Shown here: positions 45,816 to 57,062 of the stretch, piece after piece | Layout: every line of letters begins with the position of its first letter | How positions within the stretch are numbered: the stretch's first letter is position 1 | Source of the DNA: Tethya wilhelma | Taxonomy: Eukaryota > Porifera > Demospongiae > Tethyida > Tethyidae | Length of the DNA stretch: 64,000 nucleotides | Reading direction: 5' to 3' | NCBI GenBank assembly: GCA_964030475.1 | Contig: CAXIPT010000026.1 | Location: forward strand, 127,538 to 191,537 | Translations under genes and position numbers: made by a program | Notes under the pieces: model-generated | Told to the model about the DNA's origin: nothing | Databases searched by the model: none | What the model saw: only the letters and a program-made list of their open reading frames with translations

Positions 45816-46184
45816 TTCATGCATCAGGGAGAGACTCATTCAGGAATACAATGCTCAACATGTTTTCACCATAGATAATATAGTAATATAATATATGCTA
45901 TATTATCTATGTTTTCACCTCCTTAGGATCCCTGTTACGGAATTAGTGATAATATCTTTTCCGCATGCCATTTAATTATTAATTTCAACACTTGTGTATA
46001 TAACAGCTAATGTATTGTATACGTATGTGTTCTACCATAACTTGTGTAACAGTTAATAATGTATTGTTGTATTGTATTCAAGTATAATCGGATAAAAATT
46101 TATTCAGAGAAGCTAGCCGAGCAAATTAGGTTTAATTGTAAAGCCACAGAATGGAAATTAAATGGTATTATATAATTTAACAAC

Positions 46185-46541
46185 AATTATGAAGCTGACC
46201 ATGCACTGCATTGAAAACTGAACTGGCCACTGAATTGAAAACTGAACTTAAAACTGAACTGACAACTGAACTGACCACTGAATTGACAACTGAATTGACA
46301 ACTGAACTGACCACTGAATTGACAACTGAATTGACAACTGAATTGACCACTGAATTGACAACTGAATTGACAACTGAATTGACAACTGAATTAACAACTG
46401 AACTGACCACTGAATTAAAAACTGAACTTAAAACTGAACTGACAACTGAACTGACCACTGAATTGACAACTGAATTGACCACTGAATTGACAGCTGAATT
46501 GCATGACAACTGAACTGACCACTGAATTGACAACTGAATTG
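46185..46541 (-). repeat. 12-bp minisatellite, copy 2
   Basis: Reverse-orientation units (ACTGAATTGACA), beginning after GAAGCTGACCATGCACTGC and cut at the N at 46542. Confidence 0.9.
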
Positions 46542-46629
46542 NTGGGATTCATACATTGTGAAACCAATTAAGAGTCAATAAGACATGTAGTGTGGTTACC
46601 ATCATGACATAGTATGTATTATTTTATAG

Positions 46630-47053
46630 GTACGGAGATGCAATTGAGAGAAGGACACTGAGTCTCTACAGTCCGCCCTTCTACACTAGCCCACACGGAT
46701 ATAGAATGTGTATCAGGACGTATCTCAATGGGGATGGTGTTGGCAAGGGATCTCACATCTCTCTTTTCTTCGTCCTGATGAAGAGCGAGCACGATAGTCT
46801 TCTGGTGTGGCCGTTCAAGCAAGCTGTCCGATTCACACTCATAAACCAACTAAATCGAGCTAATGACATCACAGAAGCTTTTGCACCTGATCTTAGCAGT
46901 CCATCCTTCCAGCGTCCCCAAGGAGACATGAACGTGGCGAGTGGTTTCCCACGTTTTGCCAAGCAGTCGGTGCTTCAAGATGAAAGCTTCACCAAAGATA
47001 ATGTGATCTTTATCAAGGCTCAGGTTGATTTGAGTGGTTTGAACCTCGACTAA
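46630..47053 (+). CDS. TRAF-type MATH domain, C-terminal exon
   Basis: Exon begins after TTATTTTATAG and runs to the TAA at 47051. It matches the last two thirds of a TRAF MATH domain: SPPFYTSPHGYRMCIRTYLN, GDGVGKGSHISLFFVLMKSE, WPFKQAVRFTLINQ, SSPSFQRPQGDMNVASGFPR and an ending FIKAQVDLSGLNLD. In TRAF proteins this domain binds receptor tails and trimerises to pass signals to ubiquitin and NF-kB pathways. The upstream RING, zinc-finger and coiled-coil exons are not in the window; the sequence is broken by an N at 46542, 88 bp upstream. No lesions are seen. This is the clearest host-gene fragment after the HIRAN-like gene. Confidence 0.85.
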
Positions 47054-47484
47054 GTATTATTAGCATCCATCTGAAGATTTTAATGATTGTTTTATATAGT
47101 ACTACATGTTTTTGTTCCTGAGTTATGTCATAGGGTCTAGTATTGTTGTATGTAGTGCAATTATTTAGTACAATGTCTTTGCCATACATGTACAATATAG
47201 AACTTGTGATTCATGACACATAATTACGATTGTGAATTGATTGTGATTGTTTGCACCAGAGCAGCCTGAAAACAATCAATTATGTTTGTACAAATTTGTC
47301 TTGAAAGCGTCAATGATGAATTAATTGTGAGTTGAATTTATCAAATTCTTCATCAGATTCTCCTGCAGGTGGATCGAGTAAGGGAATTAAGGGTACAATA
47401 TTGGAAAAGCCAATGTCTACAAAGCCTTCAAAACATTAATCAGGATCATGTATGGATTGCATGGATGAACCTCCTATGGAGCTT

Positions 47485-47670
47485 AATTCATGCCAAAATT
47501 CAGTGGTCAGTTTAGTTGTCAATTCAGCAGTCAGTTCAGTTGTCAGTATAGTTTTCGATTCAGTTTTAAGTTCAGTTTTCAATTCAGTTGTCAATTCAGT
47601 TGTAAATTCAGTGGTCAGTTCAGTTGTCAATTCAGTTGTCAATTCAGTGGTCAGTTCAGTTGTCAATATT
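47485..47670 (+). repeat. 12-bp minisatellite, copy 3
   Basis: Same 12-bp unit and same 5' flank (GGAGCTTAATTCATGCC) as copy 1, shorter, ending directly in the inverted block at 47665. Confidence 0.9.
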
Positions 47671-47970
47671 TGGGCAATTGAATCCCATAGGCCAGGTGGG
47701 ATTGAACTACAATTAACCAGTGCAAAATAATTGTAGAAATTAAAGATTTCCGGGCTGCATGCAATGTTGTATACAATCAATGTATAATGATCATAATGCA
47801 ATGTATAAAAATTGAAAGGTTGGTTGTACAATATCATGCATAATTAAGTTTAATTATGCAATAATTGTACCTTCATGGCCAATTTTCCTGATGTAAGAAA
47901 ACAGAAATTCGAGTGTTTTCTCTTGTATACGATAGAGTAGCACCACTAGCTATGCTAATCAAACCTATCA
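47665..47970 (-). repeat. inverted repeat partner of 45505-45815
   Basis: Reverse complement of 45505-45815 with a short insertion (AAGTTTAATTATGC near 47850). Confidence 0.8.
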
Positions 47971-48589
47971 GTTGATCTGCTGTTAATTGGCCCGGGACGA
48001 GTGCTGTGATCATAGCATAACAAATTGCAGAACATTTAGGAAATTAAAGCTATACAACCAGTTCCAAGAAGCCGAGGCTATAGCTAATCCTGCTCCCAAT
48101 TACAAACACAATAAAAACACACCAACAATTCAAAAACACAAGATGCAACTTAAAGTTTGGACTTGGAAAATCTAGATCTGTGTTTGTTTCTTGCTGTACA
48201 CCACCTCTGAGGATCGGTGGTAAATAAATGCATGGAGCTGGAACCCATGCAATAATACCATTACATAGCTATATATCGGTGAGACTGGTAAAGAATGCTG
48301 AAATAGTCAATCTATCCTTGCTAACTACATGCTTCTTGCCTGACACTACAAAGCGTAATGATTTACATGCTGTTCAGATATACCTTTGCCTCATGATGAT
48401 AGGATCAATGATACTTCAATCGGTAGTATTGGCATGGAGCCTGAAAGGAGCAAAGTGACAGATCATAGTGTACATGCTGGCCCTTAATTCATTTCCTCAT
48501 TTCCCATTTCCATTTCCATTTCCACATTAATTTTCCCATTCCTCCTTTTAGACCAACCCAAAAATATTGTATGGATTAACAATAATGAA
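47971..48589. other. no supported gene
   Basis: Contains a short pyrimidine-rich repeat (CATTTCC repeated near 48490-48530). Otherwise no coding or repeat evidence. Confidence 0.4.
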
Positions 48590-48900
48590 GCTGACCATGC
48601 ACTGCATTGAAAACTGAATTGACAACTGAATTGAAAACTGAATTGATCACTGAATTGAAAACTGAACTGACAACTGAATTGAAAACTGAACTGGCCACTG
48701 AATTGAAAACTGAACTTAAAACTGAACTGACAACTGAACTGACCACTGAACTGACAACTGAACTGACCACTGAATTGACAACTGAATTGACCACTGAATT
48801 GAAAACTGAACTTAAAACTGAATTGAAAACTGAACTGACAACTGAACTGACCACTGAATTGACAACTAAACTGACCACTGAATTTTGGTATGAATTAAGC
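48590..48900 (-). repeat. 12-bp minisatellite, copy 4
   Basis: Reverse-orientation units flanked on the left by GAAGCTGACCATGCACTGC and on the right by the complement of GGAGCTTAATTCAT. It is the complete inverted form of copy 1 with both flanks. Confidence 0.9.
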
Positions 48901-50356
48901 TCCATAACCTCCCCATGTAGAATTAATACCAAAGGAAAGACTCTCTTCATACTTTATATGCATGTAGTTTGTGTATAGGTTAATCTTTCTAAACCCATGC
49001 AGTTCAAATATAATCTCTTGTAAAGGTGAGTACACTCATGTTATTGTATGCAATTTACCTTTAAGAATCCATTATAATTTTATTGTCAAATCTATTTTAT
49101 ACAGTATAATGGCATGAATGCACTACCAGCAACACTCCTTACAAAATTAATATCCGGCCTAGTACTAGGCTAGTAGATGAAAAACCTTTTACAGTGCACA
49201 ACATCAATCAGTCATGACAAAGATCTTGAAAATTAAGAATTGTGTTCCCTGAAAGTCAACTGACATAATGTCATAATACCTCCAATTCACTCAGCTAGTG
49301 CTCCTTTCCAATCACACAGATCAGGTTCTGTTGGACAGTTAAAATTAATAGGATCTATAATCATGCATCATTGACGTGTAATCCAGTAATACATAATAAT
49401 GACATTGTGCATGTTTACACTAGCTAACTTGCATTACCATAATAGTCTTATTTAATTTACGGAAGTTAATATTTTGCTTCATATGAGCCTAGGAAAATGG
49501 CCATGGGCATGACTGATTATACTGATAAAAGTATTAGTATTCACTCTACATGTGTATTATAGGATCATGTGAATAATGATTGCCCGGAGGGTCCAATGAA
49601 TTGTGGATTTTGCGATGTACCAATATTAAATTAAAGCGTAAAAAGGTATAATACATATTATAGTACATAATTATTATAAATTAAATACTATTATGAAATG
49701 GCCGGAATTTGACAGCTTAACAAGTTTAATTTCTTTCTAATTAATAATTATAAGTAAAAAAAACCCTTTGATTTGTGATAATTATAATAATAGTGAACCG
49801 TTATACATTAGGGATGAAATTTATACTCTCAACTGAATTAAAAAGCACACTGTCATTCTTGATTTTTCAAATACATGCATGTGCATGAATATAGTTGACA
49901 ATGCGATTCCCGGGCCTATTGTTACTGTAAGAATACAAACAAAAACTCATGATTATACTGCCTTTAAGTGTCCTTATATTAAGGTTATCAATGGTTTCAC
50001 TGTAAACATCCTTTATGCGTACTCCCAAAATTCACTTTTTCTAGCTGAATGTTCCTTTCTCATTAATTTTATTCCCAAAAAGGATGTACATGTACAGAAC
50101 GGATGGCAGGTTCTAGCTATAGAGTATATGCACTAGTGATCAATAACAATTTATTATTCGTATATAGTACATTATGTATGGGGGTGCATGACAATATTAT
50201 TATATTATGACATGGTTAAGTGACTGTGTATAACTGTTCGACCTACATATTGCATGCAGCTATATAGTCAATGAATTATTTACATTGATTGCTCATTATT
50301 CATATACATAACATACCTGTAGAACTTATAGGTTTTTGAGTGACACAATGAATATG
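48901..50356. other. AT-rich intergenic stretch
   Basis: A short open frame at 49879-50136 is not supported by motifs or splice sites. Many TATA-like and TTAA tracts but no paired ends noticed. Confidence 0.4.
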
Positions 50357-50357
50357 T

Positions 50358-51759
50358 NCGTTTCCCCAAACTTGCAGTGTTCCGACAGACTACGAAGTGA
50401 CGCTATGAATTCCGCCACAGACTCACTCGGTTTCCTGACTCGACTATGGAACTTGAAGCGCTCCACTATAGCAGAGGGTGTGGGCTGAAAATGTCCTTTC
50501 AATGCAGCCGTCAACTCGGCGTATGTCTTGTCGCCCGGAGCCGTCGGAGCGACTAGACTTCGGAGTAGTGCGTAGGTAGAAGAGCCAATCGAGGATAGAA
50601 AAATGTCCCTTTTCTTTCCTGCATCTGCTATGTCGTTAGCAGCGAAAAAAAATCCCAAGCGCTCTTCGTACACATGCCACTCTTCCTTCGCACTATCGAA
50701 TTCTGATAACTTTCCAAAAGTAGCCATCTTCGTCGCCAATGAAGTGTTATCCGCCCAGGCACGTAGATACACTCACAACTCTTATATTCTGAATTTCATA
50801 CGATCATAGAATGACAAGTATTGCACAAAAACTCAAGTTAAGAAGTACACACACCGGATATAAAAGATGACGTCATAATTACAATCATTAGAGACTAGTC
50901 TTGATAAACACAATACTACATTCCTCCCTTCTTAGTTTAGGGCATACACAAATAAAACAATACAACATATTATATACAATTAATTTCCGGAACAAAATAA
51001 AACAAACATAACGACAGTATCTAAGTTCAGTCAGTTCAGATTACAGTAATTACACACCAGGTTCAAACCTCACTGGAGGGTTCCTTGTACGAGACGGGTA
51101 CGTCCGAACAGTTGGAGGGTCTTGTACTGGAGGTCTTGCCCCAGGACCATCTGCATCATCAGCAAAGACTGGTGTAGGTAATGGAACATCATCTGACGAT
51201 GCAGGCACCATAGGTACTGATGAATCAACCACTCGAGAGCGAATCTGGTCTTGATGACAACGGCGAATGCCACCACTACTCAAGGTGACAAGAAAAGATA
51301 CAGGACCAGTTCGGCTGGTTATGACACCCGGCAACCACTTCTCACCGTGACCATGGTTGCGCACGAATACTGGATCACCAACAGAGAAGTCACGAGATTT
51401 AGCAGTCGAATCATGTTTGAGCTTCTGCTGTAACTGTTTCTCTTCCACACGCTGTGGACAATTTGGACGAAGAAGATCTAGACGTGTCCTCAATTTCCGA
51501 CCAAGTAGCAATTCATCAGGTGACATCCCAGTAGTACTTTGAGGAGTCACCCGGTAAGCAAAAAGAATTCGAGCAAGTCTATCTCGAACTGAACCTTCCG
51601 AAACTTTCTTGAGTCCACGCTTCACAATTTGCACGGCTCTCTCAGCCAGACCATTCGTCGATGGATGATACGGTGCAGACCGTAAATGTTTAACACCCTT
51701 TGAACTCAGGAAATCCTCAAACTCTTGACTCGTAAACCCAGTTCCATTATCGGAAACCA
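50358..51759 (-). mobile_element. Ty3/gypsy contig: integrase end, one LTR, gag start
   Basis: Between two Ns (50357 and 51760), from right to left, lie an integrase C-terminal part (51759-51050; GLKKVSEGSVRDRLARILFA, ending PPVRFEPGV), a polypurine tract, a single 181-bp LTR (50740-50920; complement of TG...CA) and the first 127 codons of gag (50739-50358; MATFGKLSEFDSAKEEWHVY). It is the same family as 54256-58690, nearly identical. A lone LTR with 3' internal sequence on one side and 5' internal sequence on the other is either a tandem element or two LTRs collapsed by the assembler. Confidence 0.85.
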
Positions 51760-51760
51760 N

Positions 51761-52468
51761 TCTTGCCCGTTGTCAAGTGGTTGTTAAGTTTTACAGTGGT
51801 CCATAAAATTCTATACAGTCCCTGCTACTGTGTACATTTTATAGGAGGGCATATACAGATCTCTGTGGTTAGGGAAATTGTGTTATACAGACCCTCAAGC
51901 AAGTAGTGTGCAAAAAAATACAAGCTATTGCACAATAGTTATTGTTGCTACGCGTGGAACAGCTGGGTTCAAGTTCACGCTAGTCTTCTTACAAGAACAG
52001 CTAGGCATTTTTTGCTTCTGTGACTAGCCAAAACTCAAAAAGAACACCGTTGACAATAGCAGCAGACATCAGAGAGGTTCTATCAGCAAGAAAAATCGGT
52101 GAGCTGCAAATATTCAACCTTTTGTAGTGCCGCGGTGGCTCAGCCTGGCACTGAGTACTGAACGGCCTGTTGCTGTCCAACGCTCCAGAGTGCATGGCTG
52201 TTGCTGTTTAGCTGTAGCAATGTGAAACAGCAGAGTGTCCTCCTTTTGGCTGTTTACAGGTACATGCAGAACAGTTTTCAAGAAACATAAGTTTTTTTCT
52301 GGATAGGATAGTTTTTTGAAGGAGTTCAATGTCTTCTTCTGGATACGTTGTTGTTGAAAAGATCGAGAAATTCAAAAAAAATGGCTTGCAACTTACGAAG
52401 CTAGCTATTTATAGTGTGCCAATTGTCTGTTGCCAGGAAGTGTATTTTACCATAGTAGCAGGGCAAGA
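51761..52468. other. unassigned; weak SINE-like A-box phrase
   Basis: GCCGCGGTGGCTCAGCCTGG near 52130 resembles a tRNA A-box leader, but no B-box follows at the right distance. No coding support. Confidence 0.3.
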
Positions 52469-52585
52469 AAACATTTATTGACCAATCATTCAGTTTGTAT
52501 GGAATATACTGTGCATTCACCCTCGGGTATCAGGCACTGTATATTCCATACAAACCTCATGCTTGGTCAATAACTATAACAAATA
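52469..52585. repeat. short perfect-stem hairpin element
   Basis: TTATTGACCAA with GTTTGTATGGAATATAC on the left pair with GTATATTCCATACAAAC and TTGGTCAATAA on the right, around a core TTCACCCTCGGGTATCAGG. Total about 115 bp; it may be a tiny MITE. Confidence 0.7.
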
Positions 52586-52695
52586 AAAGTGTTCGAACTA
52601 TATATACATACAGATTCTTGAGGAGATATATGCTCACCCTTGATGCTCTTTTTTTCTTGTAAATTGAATAAAAATATTGTAAAACCATTTTTGAC

Positions 52696-53234
52696 AAGTA
52701 AAAAATAACATTAGAAATGTAATGAGACACAGGAATGGCCAAATCGTAGCAAACATGATGGAATGGCCACTAAAATTACTCAATGAATAATTAATTCCTG
52801 TGTGCTGCAATGGTGGGTATGTTGTTGGTATGGAAACTTTAGTTCATGTCAAGCATGTAAAACTGTGTTTTTAATGGCATGTTGTTGGTAAGAGAAACTT
52901 TGGTCTATCACCCTCTTTTAGTGTTACAGACTAAATGTGTAACTTGAAGAGCTGGGAGGAGACTTGGAACTAGGCTAGGCACGACTGTTGATATACATCT
53001 CATTAAGTTGTATATCTTAAGTGTTGCAGTGCATGTGCATTATAGTGTTGCAATCATGTTTATCATGATGTGTCTTTGAATCTGATCTCTTAATACGTGC
53101 TTACTAAAATTTTGCGATGCAGCACACAGGAATTAATTATTCATTTTAGTGGCCATTCCATCTTGTTTGCTCGCTTTTTTACGATTTGACCATTCCTGTG
53201 TGTCATTACATTTCTAATGTTTTTTTTACTTGTG
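52696..53234. mobile_element. foldback MITE, X1 variant with long centre
   Basis: Inverted ends of about 110 bp (ACATTAGAAATGTAATGAGA, CACAGGAATGGCCAAATCG, GATGGAATGGCCACTAAAAT) enclose a 310-bp centre not present in the other MITEs. The ends diverge from X1 mainly at the inner side. Confidence 0.75.
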
Positions 53235-53284
53235 CATACAATAATAGTACTCATATAATATTATAGACAAGTTATAATTCAACA

Positions 53285-54255
53285 AGTGAAAAAAACATTA
53301 CAGAAATGTAATGAGAACATAGGAATGGTAAAATCGTAAAAGTAAGTAAACAAGATAGGAATGGTGGTCAGATTGAGTGATGAGTTCATTTCTGTGTGCA
53401 GGCCTAATGTTCATATCCCTAGCTCGATGACATTGTGGACACAGGAATGAACTTTCACTCAATCTGACCACCATTCCTATCTTGTTTGCTTACTTTTTAC
53501 GATTTTACCATTCCTATGTTCTCATTACATTTCTGTAATGTTTTTTCACTTGTTTGTTCTATTTTTTTCTGAATAATAAATTTCTTGCATGTACATGTAC
53601 CCAAACAAATTTTACAAAACAAATAATAGCTATGGTGGAGTTTTGTATCCAGTAGTAGTGGAAAAAGCACGAAGTACATGAATTCTAAATAACGCACACT
53701 TATATGCATGGAAAGGGTCGTCAACCTGATTTTTTTTTTCCAGTAGCTAATTAATTATTCATGAGTAGAGAAATAATGGCTGCCATACGGAGAAGGCGCT
53801 TTTCGTCTTGTATCTAGCGACTTAGCTAGAGAGACGAATAACCGATGCCAAAAGCGGTTGAAGACAAAGAAACCAAGTTCATTTGTTCAAGAATCAGCCT
53901 CTGAAAGTGTGCACTCTCAGAGAAAAATGGGCGCAAGATAGAAGAATAAGAAGAAGAAGATGGAGAAAATTGGAGGTTTGGCATATTTTAGTTTGGTACT
54001 TTAGCAATGGTTTTAGCCCATGTTTTTAGGCTTGTTAGAGAGAGAACGAGCTAAATAGTAGCTTTAGAAGCCTTTTAGTGTCAAGCGCTCAGTTTTTGCA
54101 GAGTTATTCGCGTGAATATTTGTATTGCACTAATGGGCCATCTGTGCCATTCCTATGTACCCAGTACTACCGTACTGGGAATAATTCCCAGTACAGTAGT
54201 ATTGGGTACATAGGAACGGCACGGATGGCCATTAGCGTAATACAAATATTCACGC
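53285..54255. mobile_element. family X inverted dimer, left arm and start of right arm
   Basis: MITE (53285-53553), core, GAA tract (near 53945) and the end TACCGTACTGGGAAT at 54182 meet the inverted end ATTCCCAGTACAGTAG. The second arm runs to 54255, where a gypsy element interrupts it. It resumes at 58691 and is truncated near 58850. It mirrors the dimer at 3485-5835. Confidence 0.8.
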
Positions 54256-54436
54256 TGAAGTGTTATCCGCCGAGGCACGTAGATACACTCACAACTATTA
54301 TATTCTGAGTTTCATACGATCTTTGAATGACAAGTATTGCACAAAAACTGAAGTTAAGAAGTACACACACCGGATATAAAAGATGACATCATAATTACAA
54401 TAATTAGAGACTAGTCTTGATAGATACAATACTACA
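54256..54436 (-). repeat. 3' LTR
   Basis: 181 bp, minus-strand TGTAGTATTG...ACACTTCA. A TATAAAAG-like box (complement at about 54375) fits a promoter in the LTR. Preceded by the polypurine tract. Confidence 0.9.
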
Positions 54437-54541
54437 TTCCTCCCTTTTTAGTTTAGGGCATACACAAATAAAACAAAACAACAACAAAATAAAACAAACA
54501 TAATGACAGTATCTTAGTTCAGTCAGTTTAGATTACAGTAA

Positions 54542-55642
54542 TTACACATCAGGTTCAAACCTCACTGGAGGGTTCCTTGTACGAGACGGGTACGTCCGAA
54601 CAGTTGGAGGGTCTTGTACTGGAGGTCTTGCTCCAGGACCATCTGCATCATCAGCAAAGACTAGTGTCGGTAATGGAACATCATCTGACGATGCAGGCAC
54701 CATAGGTACTGATGAATCAACCACTCGAGAGCGAATCTGGTCTTGATGACAACGGCGAATGCCACCACTACTCAAAGTGACAAGAAAAGATACAGGACCA
54801 GTTCGGCTGGTTATGACACCCGGCATCCACTTCTCACCTTGACCATGGTTGCGCACGAATACTGGATCACCAACAGAGAAGTCACGAGATTTAGCAGTCG
54901 AATCATGTTTGAGCTTCTGCTGTAACTGTTTCTCTTCCACACGCTGTTGACAATTTGGACGAAGAAGATCTAGACGTGTCCTCAATTTCCGACCAAATAG
55001 CAATTCATCAGGTGACATCCCAGTAGTACTTTGAGGAGTCACCCGGTAAGCAAAAAGAATTCGAGCAAGTCTATCTCGAACTGAACCTTCCGAAACTTTC
55101 TTGAGTCCACGCTTCACAATTTGCACGGCTCTCTCAGCCAGACCATTCGTCGATGGATGATACGGGGCAGACCGTAAATGTTTAACACCATTTGAACTCA
55201 GGAAATCCTCAAACTCTTGACTCGTAAACCCAGTTCCATTATCGGAAACCACAGTCTCTGGGATCCCATAGCGGGCAAACAACGTCCTCAACTCAGAGAT
55301 TACGGACAATGACAAAGTTGACTTCACTGGCATGACTTCGATCCACTTAGAGTGTGCGTCGATGATCACCAAAAATGTACTGCCTTGGAATGGACCAGCA
55401 AAGTCAATGTGTAATCTTGCCCATGGCCATGACGGCCACTTCCATGGATTCAGGGGAGCTCGAGGTGGAGCTGCTTGCACTGCTTGACATGCTTGACAAC
55501 TGTGCACCATCTTCTCAATCGCTGAGTTTAAGCCTGGCCACCACACATACATGCGAGCAAGAGATCTCATACGACAGATCCCAGGGTGGCCGCTATGCAG
55601 CTCCTGAAGTACTGCTTCTTGTCCCGGGCTAGGGACGATCAC
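54542..55642 (-). CDS. gypsy integrase
   Basis: 366 codons. Zinc-binding HHCC part (HSGHPGICRMRSLARMYVWW, CQACQAV), core with DDE residues in HIDFAGPFQG, VVSDNGTGF and NGLAERAVQIVKRGLKK, then a C-terminal chromatin-side part with FSVGDPVFVRNHGQGEKW. No stop within the piece. Integrase inserts the cDNA copy into host DNA. It is nearly identical to the fragment at 51050-51759. Confidence 0.9.
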   Translation of the reverse strand: MIVPSPGQEAVLQELHSGHPGICRMRSLARMYVWWPGLNSAIEKMVHSCQACQAVQAAPPRAPLNPWKWPSWPWARLHIDFAGPFQGSTFLVIIDAHSKWIEVMPVKSTLSLSVISELRTLFARYGIPETVVSDNGTGFTSQEFEDFLSSNGVKHLRSAPYHPSTNGLAERAVQIVKRGLKKVSEGSVRDRLARILFAYRVTPQSTTGMSPDELLFGRKLRTRLDLLRPNCQQRVEEKQLQQKLKHDSTAKSRDFSVGDPVFVRNHGQGEKWMPGVITSRTGPVSFLVTLSSGGIRRCHQDQIRSRVVDSSVPMVPASSDDVPLPTLVFADDADGPGARPPVQDPPTVRTYPSRTRNPPVRFEPDV

Positions 55643-55775
55643 ACGATTCCCCTAAAGTAAACATCCGTCATACACACTTAGTTCCGAACGTTTCGAAGAG
55701 AACACCACTAGATCGGGTTCCACCTGCTTTGGCCAACCAGACTGGACATATTGAAGAATTCGGGATAGGTTCACG

Positions 55776-57062
55776 TCACGACGAGTCCCAAGTTCTGATC
55801 TGATCCGCCGATACTATCGAATCTGCTAGGTGCTCAGACAGTAGAACCAACTCAGGAAGTGAAGACGACTTGTGGGGTCGAGAGGAGAGACGCAAACGAC
55901 TTAGCGCATCAGCATTTGCAAGAGAGTGAGTGTCCCGGAACACCATGTTGTATTCATAATTAGATAGGAATAACGACCAACGCATTATCCTTGCTGATGC
56001 TTGAGCAGGTAGGGACTTGTGTCCTTGTAGTAAACTGTTTTTAACTTGTAGTGTGTCCTTGTAGTAAACCCAACAGAGGCTCTGCGCCATTAAGGCCCGG
56101 GTCATCAGTGAAACTCATTAAAATTTCACAATGTTATGTATCTTATTTTTCAATCACACATTATGGTATAGTGAATGTTAATAAATTAATGTAAAGTATA
56201 GCCCTTACTTAACATTTTGATAAAGTTGTGAAACCACAACATGAATATTCAAGGTTTTAACCAACTTTCAAATTTACCTATTAATTAATAAACACCTAAT
56301 TAAACGCTATAGTAGGACTGTTGCCATGGTAACCAAATTTTTATGACAAAATCTAAAGATCATAAACTTGATTTTAAGCGGAGGATTTTTTTATATGTCG
56401 TTGCTATTGAGAGATATTGCCATTTTTACCGAATTTTACGCATAATTTTAGCGTGCCTTAAATGGAAAGTGCTCCGTAACTCACTATGGCAACAAGTTAT
56501 TAAAAAATCCTCCGCTAAAAATTAATATTTTGATGCCATAAGTATGTCATAAATTTTTGGTTGCCATGGCAACAGTCCTTAATTGCCGTTTAATTAAAAC
56601 GTTAATACAATGAATATTAATTAGGTCACATGACCAAACGATTTTGCAAAAAGTTCAGGATGGATACAAGATTATTCATCTTTGTTTCCATGGTGATAGC
56701 GCGTTCCATTAGTACGTTATTCAAGTTTTGCATAAAATTTTGCCTTAATTAGTTACTATATGTGACCCAGGCCTTAATAGCGCTGAGGGCTTGTGGTCTG
56801 TAATTAACTCAAAATGATGACCAAAGAGGTAGTTATGAAACTTCTTGATATCATACACACATACTAGCCCCTCCTTCTCTAGCTGTGAATAGTTTCGTTC
56901 GGAATCGGATAATGTTCTTGAAGCGTAAGCAATCGGCTGTTCGTCTCCGTTTGGCATCTTATGAGACAGAACTACACCTAGTCCGTAAGCTGAGGCATCA
57001 CACACCAACGAGAGCGGCAGACTAGGATCGAAATGAACGAGAAATTTGTCCAAAGTGAGCAA
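55776..57062 (-). pseudogene. gypsy RNase H, split by a TTAA MITE
   Basis: The N-terminal part 57062-56778 has PLSLVCDASAYGLGVVLSHK, PIAYASRTLSDSERNYS and HHFELITDHKP. The remainder, 56089-55776, has KSLPAQASARIMRWSLFLSN and TLAN-like ANADALSRL. Between them lies a 680-bp TTAA element plus a short local duplication (TGTCCTTGTAGTAAAC twice near 56020-56070) that also breaks the frame. Confidence 0.85.
56090..56777. mobile_element. TTAA-flanked MITE inside gypsy RNase H (piggyBac-like)
   Basis: TTAA at 56090-56093 and 56774-56777 with TIR GGCCCGGGTCA / TGACCCAGGCC. Inner inverted phrases GACTGTTGCCATGG and CCATGGCAACAGTC give a large hairpin, and ATCCTCCGCT pairs with AGCGGAGGAT. No coding. 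Different sequence from Y1-Y3 but the same target signature. Confidence 0.8.

Noticed and set aside
46211..46513. Long open frames rich in TELTTELTTE (and VVNSVVNS on the other strand)
   Set aside because: They are translations of a 12-bp minisatellite without stops; both strands are open equally and all four arrays behave the same.
49879..50136. 85-codon frame with hydrophobic stretches
   Set aside because: No splice sites, motifs or paralogue in the window; the composition is that of AT-rich non-coding DNA.
50358..51759. A second complete gypsy element
   Set aside because: Only one LTR is present, with pieces from both element ends, and both sides stop at Ns; treated as a collapsed contig.
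52120..52200. tRNA gene or SINE head (GCCGCGGTGGCTCAGC)
   Set aside because: No B-box at the right distance and no cloverleaf could be drawn.
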